The notes: generated by a model not told the origin, from the letters alone. Numbered from the stretch's first letter, positions 18,197 to 27,247 are shown. The stretch: DNA of 64,000 bases from JAZKFT01 sp039925965 (GCA_039925965.1 JBDSXW010000005.1:124001-188000); one strand, 5' to 3'. Made by a program: numbers and translations.

Positions 18197-18759
18197 AGTA
18201 AGTAGGTAACTTTTTAGAATTATTTTATTATTTAAAAGCGATCAGCTCTATTTGATATGTTTAACCTCGGGGGAAGAGTACGATAATTGGTATATGAACT
18301 CTTGTTCCGGAATGGAGACCTGGGCGCATTTTAGATAGAATAAGGCAAAGATAAAGGCTACAATGTTGTTTTTAAGAGCCCGGCTTATCTTCTGATCCTA
18401 TAACGATCTGTAAGCTATCCTTGAACTTTTGTGGCCGGTTTAAAGCATTCATCGCTGCAAAATCTCATAGATCCAGGATCGTGGTGCCGGGTATTGAATG
18501 GGTTGCTTCCAAGCTTCCGGTCCATTTAATTGATTTTTCCTGGCGTATCGGGCGTGTAACCAAAAATCTACCAAAGATTGTCTGGCAAAAGCCACCGATT
18601 AAATGTGTAATGGGCGCGCAAACGTTTTATTTCTTCTCTCACTGAATAAATCTGAATCGCTATCTCAACACCGTTGTATAGTAGCTAAATTCAAAGGGTC
18701 ACCTCTTTTAATTTAAAAAATATAAACCAGACATTCTTATTTTTGCGCTCCTTGTGATT
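18197..18759. other. Intergenic region without recognised gene
   Basis: About 560 bp between the divergent T9SS protein and FGE-like genes. It contains only short open frames without start signals or recognisable protein patterns. It presumably holds the promoters of both neighbours; I could not assign them. Confidence 0.5.
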
Positions 18760-19878
18760 ATGAAAAAAATATATCCGTCATACGCGATTACAACGTTAGT
18801 CATTTTGTTTTGTGGCTGTAATAACTCGCAACAGCAGGCGTTTGCGGATAAAAAAGACAGCACCATTTCTTGTGAAAGCAGATTGCCTTCACGGTTTGCA
18901 ACCGCTTCCGGTGATACTGTATCGATCGTTCGGGGTAACACTTCACATGATGGTATGGTTTTTATAAAAGGCGGAGATTTTCTAATGGGTGCAACAGATA
19001 ATGAAGGCAGGCCTGATGAGTATCCGCAACATCCAGTTAAGGTGGATGGGTTTTGGATGGATGCTTCAGAAGTTACAAACGCTCAGTATCAAAAATTTGT
19101 TGATGCCACAGGCTATGTAACCACTGCCGAAAAAAAACCAGATTGGGAAGAAATTAAAAAGCAGTTACCACCAGGTACCCCCAAACCCGCTGACAGTTTA
19201 TTAGTGGCCGCGTCACTGGTATTTACGCCACCTGCACATGCTGTTCCGTTAAACGATGTGTCGCAATGGTGGAGTTGGACAAAAGGAGCCAGTTGGAAAC
19301 ATCCACAAGGCGATGGCAGTACAATTGCGGGAAAAGGAAATTATCCTGTGGTACATATTAGTTGGTACGACGCAACTGCCTTTTGCAAATGGGCAGGCAA
19401 ACGATTGCCAACCGAAGCAGAATGGGAGTTTGCTGGCAGAGGAGGGAAAGTAAACGAAAAATATTTCTGGGGAAACGAAGATATAGAAGCAGGAAAGCCA
19501 AAAGCGAATACCTGGCAGGGGAACTTTCCTGATAAAAATACTAAATGGGATCAATATGAAAAAGCCGCTCCTGTAAAGTCATATCAGCCCAATAACTATG
19601 GTTTATATGACATGGCCGGCAATGTTTGGGAGTGGTGCGCCGATTGGTATGGTGACAATTATTACAAATCCTTAGCGGGAAAATCAACCGTAAATCCAAC
19701 CGGTCCTTTGCAAAGTAACGACCCCATGGAGCCAACCGTTCCGAAAAAAGTAGTGCGTGGCGGTTCCTTCTTATGCAATGCATCTTATTGCAAAGGCTAT
19801 CGTGTAACTGCAAGAATGAAAACCTCCCCGGATACCGGGCTGGAACATACTGGTTTCCGGTGCGTGGCGGGAAAGTGA
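18760..19878 (+). CDS. Formylglycine-generating enzyme (SUMF1/FGE)-like lipoprotein
   Basis: 372 residues from ATG 18760. The N-terminus KKIYPSYAITTLVILFCGC gives a lipoprotein signal with the lipid cysteine in FCGC, so the protein is extracytoplasmic. The FGE-sulfatase domain starts at MVFIKGGDFLMGATDNEGRPDEYPQHPVKVDGFWMDASEVTNAQYQKFVD and includes WYDATAFCKWAGKRLPTEAEWEFAGRGG, YGLYDMAGNVWEWCADWYGD, and RGGSFLCNASYCKGYRV. The two cysteines (about residues 339 and 344, spaced five) match the copper-binding pair of true formylglycine-generating enzymes, unlike the many domain relatives that lack them. Such enzymes oxidise the active-site Cys of sulfatases to formylglycine. No sulfatase gene lies in the window, so the client must be elsewhere. 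Confidence 0.93.
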   Translation: MKKIYPSYAITTLVILFCGCNNSQQQAFADKKDSTISCESRLPSRFATASGDTVSIVRGNTSHDGMVFIKGGDFLMGATDNEGRPDEYPQHPVKVDGFWMDASEVTNAQYQKFVDATGYVTTAEKKPDWEEIKKQLPPGTPKPADSLLVAASLVFTPPAHAVPLNDVSQWWSWTKGASWKHPQGDGSTIAGKGNYPVVHISWYDATAFCKWAGKRLPTEAEWEFAGRGGKVNEKYFWGNEDIEAGKPKANTWQGNFPDKNTKWDQYEKAAPVKSYQPNNYGLYDMAGNVWEWCADWYGDNYYKSLAGKSTVNPTGPLQSNDPMEPTVPKKVVRGGSFLCNASYCKGYRVTARMKTSPDTGLEHTGFRCVAGK

Positions 19879-20316
19879 ATAGGTCCGATCTCTTCAGAAT
19901 GATAGGGACAGTAGTGGCAACTTCTTCTGCAGCATTTTCCGGCCCTTACTTGTTGCAAACAGAGTGAGGCAGCTGAAACGGATGACCTGCTCCCATTTTC
20001 AGTCCAGGGTAATGGCACATAAAGCAAATAGATCGATTGACTGTATTCAAGCCCGGCCAAATATAAAAATCACTGATGATTATCTCTGATAGTGCTTGCC
20101 CGCCCACAAACAAGGATTTTGAAGTATGCCCAGTAAAACTGGTGTGGTTTTAGGGTGAGCTGCAGTTGTGTTATCGGGGAAAAGTGATCAGTAATATTGT
20201 CAATTTTTGTTCTATCCGAGATAAGATCCGTTCAAAAAGGGAGGTATTGATCGTAGTATAATAGGATTTAATGAGCTCAATGATTTCGAGAACAGGCTGA
20301 AAAGAAACAGGTCATA
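19879..20316. other. Intergenic region without recognised gene
   Basis: About 440 bp between the convergent ends of the FGE-like gene and the GH144-type gene. No repeat, RNA gene or convincing terminator was seen; short open frames on both strands look like chance. Confidence 0.5.
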
Positions 20317-21660
20317 TCATATTTTATCTAACCATCCTTCGCTAAAACCTGCCATTTGAAGGCCTTTTACTACATAGGTGCATTTTTTCATTATAGTCCA
20401 TATCAATTCCGTATTATAGTTTTCGATCATTATAACTATGGGGCCCTGGTTCAATCCAAATCTCCATGGAGAAACCCAGCCATTGGTATTGGTACCCTTC
20501 TCCGGAAAGGTCGGATTGAAACTGGCATCAAATCCATACAATTTATGGGGTTTTAAATTTAATTTTTCGATGGCATGCCGAATGGTTCCAAGTACTATTT
20601 CAGGTGCGAATGGAAGAGAGGCTACAACAGCCCAGGGAGAAACAGTGCCGTCATCCGGGCCATAAGGTGCACCCCTTGCGATATAATTGTAAAAGACCCT
20701 TTGCCTGCCATCGATTCTTAATTTTTTTTCTCCCGGGCCGTCACTTGCAGTTAAGCCCCAGCAATATTCTCCATAATTTTTAAACTGAAGTTTATTTTCA
20801 ATCGCATATAGCCGGTGAATATAAGTCGCACGCCTGCTGTTTTCAAAATAATCAAAGCCTGCTGTTTTATTAAATGCATCATGTATTCCCCGAAAATCTA
20901 TCCACATATGGGAGAACTGGTGTATGAACAAGGGCCCGGCATATAAATAAGATGTATCATACACTTTTGAAACCTTAAAAGTATCGGTCCATGTTTTATA
21001 AGCTTCTGGTTTAATGGGAAATGTTGGGGAACCCAGTGCCAATACGTACATGATCATAGCTTCGCTATAATTATCATCCCATCGGTAAGAAAGAAAACCT
21101 GACCGGGGTTTCCAACCATGGCATATGGTATCCCCATTATTCAGTGCCCATTGCCAGTCAATCCTTCGATAAAGTTTATCTGCCAGGTCTCTTATTTCTG
21201 TTTCTTCTCTGTTCTTCTTTTTAAAATAGCTGGCAGCACACAAGGCGCCGGCAATAAACAACGAGGTATCGATAGTAGATAATTCGCATTTCCATTCTCT
21301 TTCACCATTATTCATTTTCAGAAAATGATAATAAAATCCTTTATAGCCTGTAGCATTTGCCTGTTTTCCCTGCTGGCTATCATAAAAGAATCTCAAAATC
21401 TTAAGGACCCTTTCAATCGCATTTTTTCTGGAAAGCAATTTTTTTTCGACACCAATTATATAGGCTGTAATTGCCATGCCGGTAACAGCTATACTTGACG
21501 GAAAGCCGGGTTCGGTTTTATCCGCAACCAGCCCTGTTACAGGATTGACTTCGTTTAAAAAGTAATCAAAAGTTTCGGTTAGTAATTTTTTGAGCATCTC
21601 CTTATCAGTTCCTTGTGGATCTGTTACAGGAGAATTCCTGTTTTTTTTATGTTCCATCAT
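20317..21660 (-). CDS. Glucoamylase-domain protein, GH144 endo-beta-1,2-glucanase-like
   Basis: 447 residues, an (alpha/alpha)6-barrel sequence of the PF10091 glucoamylase type. Diagnostic stretches are DTSLFIAGALCAASYF, SGFLSYRWDDNYSEAMIMYVLALGSPTFPI, FIHQFSHMWIDFRGIHDAF, YCWGLTASDGPG, GTVSPWAVVASLPFAPE and the C-terminal DQGP-like LNQGPIVIMIENYNTELIW. Characterised GH144 members, first described from Chitinophaga, cut beta-1,2-glucan to sophoro-oligosaccharides. Unlike exported homologues, this protein starts MMEHKKNRNSPVTDPQGTDK with no signal peptide, so it may be cytosolic, or the true start may have been lost. It stands alone, 92 bp from the left end of an insertion sequence, so its native upstream promoter may have been displaced by the insertion. 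Confidence 0.85.
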   Translation of the reverse strand: MMEHKKNRNSPVTDPQGTDKEMLKKLLTETFDYFLNEVNPVTGLVADKTEPGFPSSIAVTGMAITAYIIGVEKKLLSRKNAIERVLKILRFFYDSQQGKQANATGYKGFYYHFLKMNNGEREWKCELSTIDTSLFIAGALCAASYFKKKNREETEIRDLADKLYRRIDWQWALNNGDTICHGWKPRSGFLSYRWDDNYSEAMIMYVLALGSPTFPIKPEAYKTWTDTFKVSKVYDTSYLYAGPLFIHQFSHMWIDFRGIHDAFNKTAGFDYFENSRRATYIHRLYAIENKLQFKNYGEYCWGLTASDGPGEKKLRIDGRQRVFYNYIARGAPYGPDDGTVSPWAVVASLPFAPEIVLGTIRHAIEKLNLKPHKLYGFDASFNPTFPEKGTNTNGWVSPWRFGLNQGPIVIMIENYNTELIWTIMKKCTYVVKGLQMAGFSEGWLDKI

Positions 21661-21778
21661 TTATTAAAAAATATTTAGCAGAGCCGCTGAAAAAATTAAA
21701 TTATGTGCAGCATTTGACTGAAAATATAAGTGATATAAATTAAACGAGAATGCCCCTAATTCGCAACTGCCTTTAGAA

Positions 21779-21819
21779 ATAAGCCCCGTATCCGCACCCA
21801 GTGTGGATTAGGGGCTTAT
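21779..21819. terminator. Long hairpin between IS left end and transposase
   Basis: Arms ATAAGCCCCGTATCCGCAC and GTGTGGATTAGGGGCTTAT pair over 19 positions with three mismatches around a 3-base loop. It lies inside the element, 47 bp upstream of the transposase start. Insertion sequences often carry such a structure to stop transcription from outside reaching the transposase, or to sequester its start in read-through RNA. Confidence 0.7.
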
Positions 21820-21865
21820 GGCAATGTCACTCGGATGAGTGATATTGCTGTTGAAATAATAAGAT

Positions 21866-23140
21866 ATGCAAGTTCAGGTTAAATCAGCACATTATCAAAG
21901 CTTCGGCGGCATCAATTTTATGGAAGCCGATTATAAGCGGTTGGGGTTTGAAAGTTTGATAACACAGCATTTGGGATTGCGTAGTGTAAAAGCAACGTAC
22001 AGTTTTTCTGACATCATACGGAGCCTTAATTATATGTTTAGTATTGGTGGGGATGTGCTGGACGATCTCAATATTGTACGGGATCAAATGCAAGACCATC
22101 CGGACATCAAGATTTGTTCACCTGATACCGTAGAATATGTAAGCGAGCTGCTACGTATGCCCCCTTTGCTGATTAAAACGCTAACTGGTGTAACCCATCA
22201 GGTAAACGAACACAAAGGCTTTAATGCATTACTGGCAGCCATAAACCTTAAAGGGGGCACCCTTAATACCACCGATAGTTACACCATGGACTACGATGGT
22301 CATATAGTAGAAAATACAAAAAAAGATGCCAGCTGTAATTACAAACAGAGCTACAGCTATTACCCAGTAGTATGCAGTATTAACAAACTGCCGGTACACA
22401 TGCAAAACCGTAATGGCAATACTCCCGAAAGTTATGGGCAGCTACCTATAATCACTACTGCCATGGCCACTTGTAGCAAAGCAGGGGTACAGGTAAAAAA
22501 GTTTCGGGCCGATGCCTGCTGCTACGAACAAGACACCATTGTTTACCTGGAAAACGAGAAGATAACCTATTATATACGGGCCGAAATGAATACCGGGCTA
22601 CGTATAGCATTACAAGATGAGCAGGATTGGCAACCAGCAATAATTGGCAACCGAAAAGTAGAAGTGTGCAGTATAGAAGAAAAGCTTTTTAACAGCAAAA
22701 AATGCCGCCGTGTGGTGGCTTACCGTTATAAAACCAAAGGCCAGTTAACTATCGACCAAACAGATGGTTACTACTATAGTGCCGTACTTACCAACGATAC
22801 TGCCGAAGCATTGGACTGTATTAAATTTTACAACCAACGTGGTTGCGAAGGCGAACACCATTTTAAAGAACTCGACGAAGACTTTGGGTGGAACAAGTTA
22901 CCTTTTAATAACATGGAAATGAACACCATCTATATGTACCTCACCACGATAGCCTACCTGTTGTTTAATATCTTTAAAAAGCAATATGCCGAAAAGCTGA
23001 ATTTTATAACACCACAGATGCGTATCAAAAAATTCACACTCCACTTTGTAACCCTCACCGCCAAATGGATCAGAACGGCACGTAGGGATGTACTCAAAAT
23101 ATTTACCCACAAAAACTACAAGCCTCTATATGCCACCTAA
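21866..23140 (+). CDS. IS1380-family DDE transposase
   Basis: 424 residues, full length for the family. The N-terminal MQVQVKSAHYQSFGGINFMEADYKRLGFESLITQHLG matches family members. The catalytic triad can be placed at Asp in LNTTDSYTMDYDG, Asp in VKKFRADACCYEQD, and Glu in YNQRGCEGEHHFKELDEDFGW, the last being the family's NQRGxxE-type motif. It catalyses cut-and-paste movement of the element that carries it. No stop or frameshift, so it is probably active. Confidence 0.95.
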   Translation: MQVQVKSAHYQSFGGINFMEADYKRLGFESLITQHLGLRSVKATYSFSDIIRSLNYMFSIGGDVLDDLNIVRDQMQDHPDIKICSPDTVEYVSELLRMPPLLIKTLTGVTHQVNEHKGFNALLAAINLKGGTLNTTDSYTMDYDGHIVENTKKDASCNYKQSYSYYPVVCSINKLPVHMQNRNGNTPESYGQLPIITTAMATCSKAGVQVKKFRADACCYEQDTIVYLENEKITYYIRAEMNTGLRIALQDEQDWQPAIIGNRKVEVCSIEEKLFNSKKCRRVVAYRYKTKGQLTIDQTDGYYYSAVLTNDTAEALDCIKFYNQRGCEGEHHFKELDEDFGWNKLPFNNMEMNTIYMYLTTIAYLLFNIFKKQYAEKLNFITPQMRIKKFTLHFVTLTAKWIRTARRDVLKIFTHKNYKPLYAT

Positions 23141-23306
23141 GGAAATAATTTATGGGGTATTAACAGCCAAAGAAATATTGGGTAGGGGATTTTATGCAAA
23201 CGCAGCAAAAAAAAGGCCGCATGCGACCAAAAATCAAATCACGAAACCATTCGTATACCAGCAGTGAGTCAAATGATCAAAAATGAGAGGCAGTTGCGAA
23301 CTTTGG

Positions 23307-23921
23307 GAGAATGTATGATGGCAAATCTTTTTCATATATTGCCGGTATTCTAAACAGCATTTGCAGTAGCAACAATAACGAAACTGAATAGTTTACTTTT
23401 TTTGCGACTGATTGTTATTTCGATATCCTGGTGATGCGAGCTGTTATTATTCAAATAGAGGAGTTTAAAATGTTGATAATCAATACTGCCGTTGTGTTCA
23501 TTTTTAATTAATCCTACAACAATACATTTACAGGGGTTATAACCTGAAATATCGGCAACATATTCGATAAATAATTGAACCAGGAAAATAGATTATAATT
23601 ACGGCTTACCTAATTTTCTAATCAAATGGGCACATCCAAAAAAGTGCTTATTAAAATACCAGTTACGGGTACTTAATTCTACAAAGGCTATTTTTCATTA
23701 TATTTAATGTGTTGATAATCAATTATTAAAATGTGGTACCAAATTTTGAGCTTATGGTGGGTACATTTTTATTTTAGAATTGCTAGCTTTGGAATATCCG
23801 CAACAATTTGATAAAACCTGTGCAGTTAAATTTAAGCTACGTTCACAAAAGGATGCTACAAGGTATCTACGATAGGTGGTCCAAATCCGCAAATAATTAT
23901 AAACCTAATTAAAAAACAATC
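23307..23921. other. A/T-rich intergenic region without recognised gene
   Basis: About 600 bp after the insertion sequence. No open frame of note; the last part (AATTAAAAAACAATC before the next ATG) is a typical Bacteroidota leader. It presumably contains the promoter of the following lipoprotein gene. Confidence 0.5.
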
Positions 23922-24362
23922 ATGAAAACTTTTAAACAAAAATCAGCAAAAAATATTTTTTCAGTAGGTATAATATTCTTTTTTGTTTTCTCTTTCGCTT
24001 CCTGCGCTAACAAAATACCTTTTCAAACATCTTCTGTAGTCCCTGCCGCTGAAGGATCAGTAAAAGTGAAAAAGGATGAGAACAATAATTACAGTATTGA
24101 TTTGAATGTAATTCGCCTCGCCGACCCTAAACGACTAGAACCGTCAAAAAGTACCTACGTAGTTTGGATAGAAACGGCCGAAAACGGTTCCAAAAATATT
24201 GGGAGTTTGAACACGTCAAGTGGCATGCTTTCGAAAACACTAAAAAGCTCTTTAAAAACGGTGTCGCCTTTTAAACCAGTAAGTTTATTCATAACAGCTG
24301 AAGATAACGCCGATATTCAATATCCAGGCACTCAGGTGGTGTTGAGGACTGATCATTTTTAG
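23922..24362 (+). CDS. Small lipoprotein of unknown function
   Basis: 146 residues. The N-terminus NIFSVGIIFFFVFSFASCANK is a lipoprotein signal with the cysteine in FASC. The mature part is about 115 residues, beta-rich: KVKKDENNNYSIDLNVIRLADPKRL, then STYVVWIETAENGSKNIGSLNTSSG, and SLKTVSPFKPVSLFITAEDNADI. I have a general memory of similar lipoproteins in Bacteroidota but know no function. The YVVWIET and LFITAED strands are reminiscent of the extracytoplasmic half of anti-sigma-K-like proteins, though no membrane helix or cytosolic domain is present. It lies beside the HPF remnant and the pentose-phosphate island. Confidence 0.8.
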   Translation: MKTFKQKSAKNIFSVGIIFFFVFSFASCANKIPFQTSSVVPAAEGSVKVKKDENNNYSIDLNVIRLADPKRLEPSKSTYVVWIETAENGSKNIGSLNTSSGMLSKTLKSSLKTVSPFKPVSLFITAEDNADIQYPGTQVVLRTDHF

Positions 24363-24439
24363 CAACACTTGTGTTTATTGGGAATAATCACATATTTTCC
24401 TCCTGAGAAAAAACAAGTAATATGTAAGCTATTATTACA

Positions 24440-24720
24440 ATGCAAGTAAACTCAGACAACAGGATAAAAAGGAACTTAAGGTCTCATCAATTGAACATAC
24501 AAAACAACTGTTGCTGAACACCTGGAAGATTTAATAATCAGGTGACGAGTGTAGTAGCGCATCTAAACGAAGAGGACAGCCACAAAGATGGTATTGACGA
24601 TAAGCGTTGAATGCACGAAGCCCTCTTGGAGGAATGCAGCCGATTCCGGTGACCGCTCATGGCGATACAATTCAAGCAGCATTAGAAAAGTGCATTGGGG
24701 AAATTAAAAAGCTCGCTTGA
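24440..24720 (+). pseudogene. Decayed HPF/RaiA ribosome hibernation promoting factor
   Basis: Starting at ATG 24440 the frame reads MQVNSDNRIK, then after a TGA stop continues GRFNNQVTSVVAHLNEEDSH and KDGIDDKR, a second TGA where the family has Cys, then MHEA; after loss of one base near 24622 the next frame gives GGMQPIPVTAHGDTIQAALE and KCIGEIKKLA. The order matches the HPF/RaiA-type pattern of an N-terminal MQVxI..D, a VEVHLSDE strand, a DDKRCMxEARL segment and a final QPxxVTHxAxTxxxAVxxAxxKLxRxL helix. The gene is dead by two stops and a frameshift. Relatives bind 30S subunits and help form inactive ribosomes in starvation. Confidence 0.7.
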
Positions 24721-24835
24721 GACTCGTATGGGACGATTGCAGAATCATTAAGAAATTGGCGGATATAGAATTTGCTTTTAATGCTATTGTTTGTTTTTAG
24801 CCCGTTCTAAATTGAATGTTATTTTACATTTCGCT

Positions 24836-24997
24836 CTAATTATTTTGTAATTTTTCGACTTGCTGATTACTCATTCCGGTACATGATGACTGAAGAACCT
24901 CTCGGGTAGCCGCATTGTCTTTCCGCTTACTTTCAGCACCATATTTTAACCCAGAGCCTTTGGTAAACTCGTCAGCATAATATCGGATGACTGATAA
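24836..24997 (-). pseudogene. C-terminal remnant of an unrecognised protein
   Basis: An open 53-codon stretch without a start codon, preceded by two TAG stops, reading VIRYYADEFTKGSGLKYG and ending MSNQQVEKLQNN. The charged helix and the MSNQQVEKL end recall the C-terminal tail of Rpn-type transposase-like nucleases, but this is weak. It may equally be chance. Confidence 0.25.
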
Positions 24998-25046
24998 CTA
25001 CTAAATCCACATTTCTAACACCCGTTCTGGTCAGCCATAGGTAATT

Positions 25047-26693
25047 TCAAACATTGGAAATAACTGTGTCTACAACTCGTTGGGCTTCACCAATCATCTG
25101 TTGCAGATGATCCTTGCTTAAAAAGCTTTCGGCATAAATCTTATAAATGTCTTCTGTGCCGGATGGTCGTGCTGCAAACCAACCATTTTGAGTAGTGACT
25201 TTCAAGCCGCCGATCGCGGCACCATTTCCTGGCGCTTTTGTGAGTAGATCAATGATCTTTTCGCCGGCAAAATCTTTTTGTTTGATCATATCGGGTGACA
25301 GTTTACTTAGCTTTTCTTTTTGTTCGCGGGTTGCTTTCGCTTCAACGCGGTCATAAAAAGGTTTTCCGAATTCTTTTGTAAGTTCATTATACAGGATGCC
25401 GGGGTCTTTACCCATTTTTGCAGTGATCTCGGCTGCAAGCAATGCAGGTATAATGCCATCTTTATCAGTTGTCCAAACGCTCCCATCCAATCTTGAAAAA
25501 GATGCGCCTGCACTTTCTTCCCCACCGAAGCAAAGTGACGAATCCAGCAATCCATCCACAAACCATTTAAAACCAACCGGAACATCGTCAATCTTTCTTT
25601 TTAGTTTGGCTGCAATGCGATCAATGAGGTGGGTAGTGACAACCGTTTTACCAATAGCCGATTCTTTATTCCAATCCGGGCGGTGCTGTAACAGGTAAGA
25701 AACTGCCACGGATAAATAATGATTGGGGTTTAAGAGTCCTGAACTTTTAGTAACAATACCATGGCGGTCATGATCGGTATCACAGGCAAAACAAATATCA
25801 TAATTGCCCTTTTTTGCAATCAGTCTTTGCATCGCGTACGGAGATGAAGGATCCATACGGATTTGGCCGTCCCAGTCTACGGTCATAAAGCTAAAAGTAG
25901 GGTCAACCAATTTGTTAACAACCGTAAGATTGAGTTTGTATCGATCCGCAATGGCTTGCCAGTAATGAACACCGGCACCGCCTAAAGGATCAACACCAAT
26001 GCTAATTTTCGAATCCCGGATCAGTTTCATGTCGATAACATTCCCGAGATCACTGATATAAGTATTTAGAAAATCATATCGATGGGTTGTAGCAGCAGCC
26101 AATGCTTTTTTAAACGAAGTTCTTTTAACTGATTGACAATTCTTTCGAAGCAATTCGTTCGCTTTTTCTTCTATCCAATTCGTAACGGTACCGGACGCAG
26201 GTCCGCCATTAGGAGGATTGTATTTAAACCCACCATCATCCGGAGGATTGTGAGATGGCGTAATCACAATACCATCTGCCAAACCTGTGCATCGTTGTTT
26301 ATTGTATTGTAAGATGGCATGGGAAATCGTTGGTGTGGGTGTATACTCATCGTTTGTCGCAATCATGACTTCAACATTATTTGCGGCCAACACCTCCATC
26401 GTGGTAGCAAAAGCGGGTGCAGACAAGGCATGCGTATCAAACCCTACATACATGGGGCCGTCAATATTTTGCTCTTTACGGTAAAAACAAATGGCTTGCG
26501 TGATAGCAAGAATATGATTTTCATTAAAGGAATTGTTGAAGGATGATCCCCGGTGACCTGAAGTACCGAATGCGACCCGCTCAATGGGAATTTGAACATC
26601 AGGTATGCCCGAAAAATAAGCTGTAACAAGCCTGGGAACATTTACTAACATCTGTGGTTCTGCCGGTTTTCCGGCATGCGGATCTATTATCAT
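25047..26693 (-). CDS. pgm: Phosphoglucomutase (alpha-D-glucose specific)
   Basis: 548 residues, the usual size of the E. coli Pgm type. The substrate-binding start VAFGTSGHRGSSFNNSFNE, the active serine loop GIVITPSHNPPDDGGFKYNPPNGG, the metal loop FACDTDHDRHGI, and the sugar-binding FGGEESAGASF are all present, and the phosphate-binding RPSGTEDIYKIYAESF closes the protein. It interconverts glucose-1-P and glucose-6-P, linking glycogen or cleaved glycans to the glucose-6-P dehydrogenase encoded upstream. It is the last gene of the island, 8 bp after rpiB, so cotranscribed with it. Cytosolic. Confidence 0.97.
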   Translation of the reverse strand: MIIDPHAGKPAEPQMLVNVPRLVTAYFSGIPDVQIPIERVAFGTSGHRGSSFNNSFNENHILAITQAICFYRKEQNIDGPMYVGFDTHALSAPAFATTMEVLAANNVEVMIATNDEYTPTPTISHAILQYNKQRCTGLADGIVITPSHNPPDDGGFKYNPPNGGPASGTVTNWIEEKANELLRKNCQSVKRTSFKKALAAATTHRYDFLNTYISDLGNVIDMKLIRDSKISIGVDPLGGAGVHYWQAIADRYKLNLTVVNKLVDPTFSFMTVDWDGQIRMDPSSPYAMQRLIAKKGNYDICFACDTDHDRHGIVTKSSGLLNPNHYLSVAVSYLLQHRPDWNKESAIGKTVVTTHLIDRIAAKLKRKIDDVPVGFKWFVDGLLDSSLCFGGEESAGASFSRLDGSVWTTDKDGIIPALLAAEITAKMGKDPGILYNELTKEFGKPFYDRVEAKATREQKEKLSKLSPDMIKQKDFAGEKIIDLLTKAPGNGAAIGGLKVTTQNGWFAARPSGTEDIYKIYAESFLSKDHLQQMIGEAQRVVDTVISNV

Positions 26694-26701
26694 CTATATT
26701 T

Positions 26702-27190
26702 CTATTTATTGCCGTTTTCAATCGCGGCCACTTTTGCCAGCCTGCGATTGTGTCTTACAGCACCGCTAAATGTAGCATTCAGGAAAATATTTACCAGATC
26801 GCCAGCGAAGGAATGAGTAATAACACGGCCGCCAAGGCAGATAATATTCATATTATCATCTTCAACACCCTGTTGTGCCGAAAATTTTTCTGTAATCAGG
26901 CAGCCTCGTACGCCGGCAACTTTGTTTACTGCAATACAGGCTCCGACTCCGCTGCCACAAACTGCTATACCACGTCCCACTGTACCATTTGCTACGGCAT
27001 CAGCCAGGGGAATTACAAAATCAGGGTAGTCATCATCGTTCTTCAACTCATCGTCGCCAAAGTCTATTACTTCGTTGTTGGTATCGATCAGCATTTTTAC
27101 GAGATATACTTTCAGGTCAAACCCACCATGATCTGCTGCGATGCCTATCGGTAATCGTTTACCGGTCGCATTTTCTCCATCTTTAATCAT
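26702..27190 (-). CDS. rpiB: Ribose-5-phosphate isomerase B
   Basis: 162 residues of the LacA/LacB/RpiB family: IGIAADHGGFDLKVYL with the phosphate-binding region at the start, DDYPDFVIPLADAV, the anion-hole loop GIAVCGSGVGACIAVNKVAGVRG with the catalytic cysteine in VCGSG, and NIICLGGRVI. It interconverts ribulose-5-P and ribose-5-P in the non-oxidative pentose phosphate pathway. The 14-residue N-terminal extension (MIKDGENATGKRLP) is slightly longer than usual. Tight spacing to pgm (8 bp) and 57 bp to pgl argues for a shared transcript. Confidence 0.95.
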   Translation of the reverse strand: MIKDGENATGKRLPIGIAADHGGFDLKVYLVKMLIDTNNEVIDFGDDELKNDDDYPDFVIPLADAVANGTVGRGIAVCGSGVGACIAVNKVAGVRGCLITEKFSAQQGVEDDNMNIICLGGRVITHSFAGDLVNIFLNATFSGAVRHNRRLAKVAAIENGNK

Positions 27191-27247
27191 CGTTATTTCA
27201 TTTACAAACCTATTTATGGCGGCTGCTACGCTTAAATTTAAACTGCA

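Larger units (their letters stand above)
21753..23306 (+). mobile_element. IS1380-family insertion sequence, about 1.55 kb
   Basis: Terminal inverted repeats share the 13-base core TTCGCAACTGCCT (left 21760-21772; right, reversed, at 23288-23300), with CC at the outer ends. The seven bases GAGAATG occur immediately outside both ends (21746-21752 and 23307-23313), so a target-site duplication is contained there; the exact border may shift by one to three bases, since the family usually duplicates 4-5 bp. The element carries one intact transposase and an internal hairpin before it. Intact repeats and flanking duplication indicate a fairly recent insertion. Confidence 0.88.

Noticed and set aside
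18421..18645. 74-residue open frame in the gap before the FGE-like gene
   Set aside because: TTG start, no family pattern, no neighbours to support it.
23196..23232. Possible terminator after the transposase (GGCCGCATGCGACC beside an A run)
   Set aside because: The stem is short with a central mismatch and has the A run on the wrong side for the + strand; not convincing.
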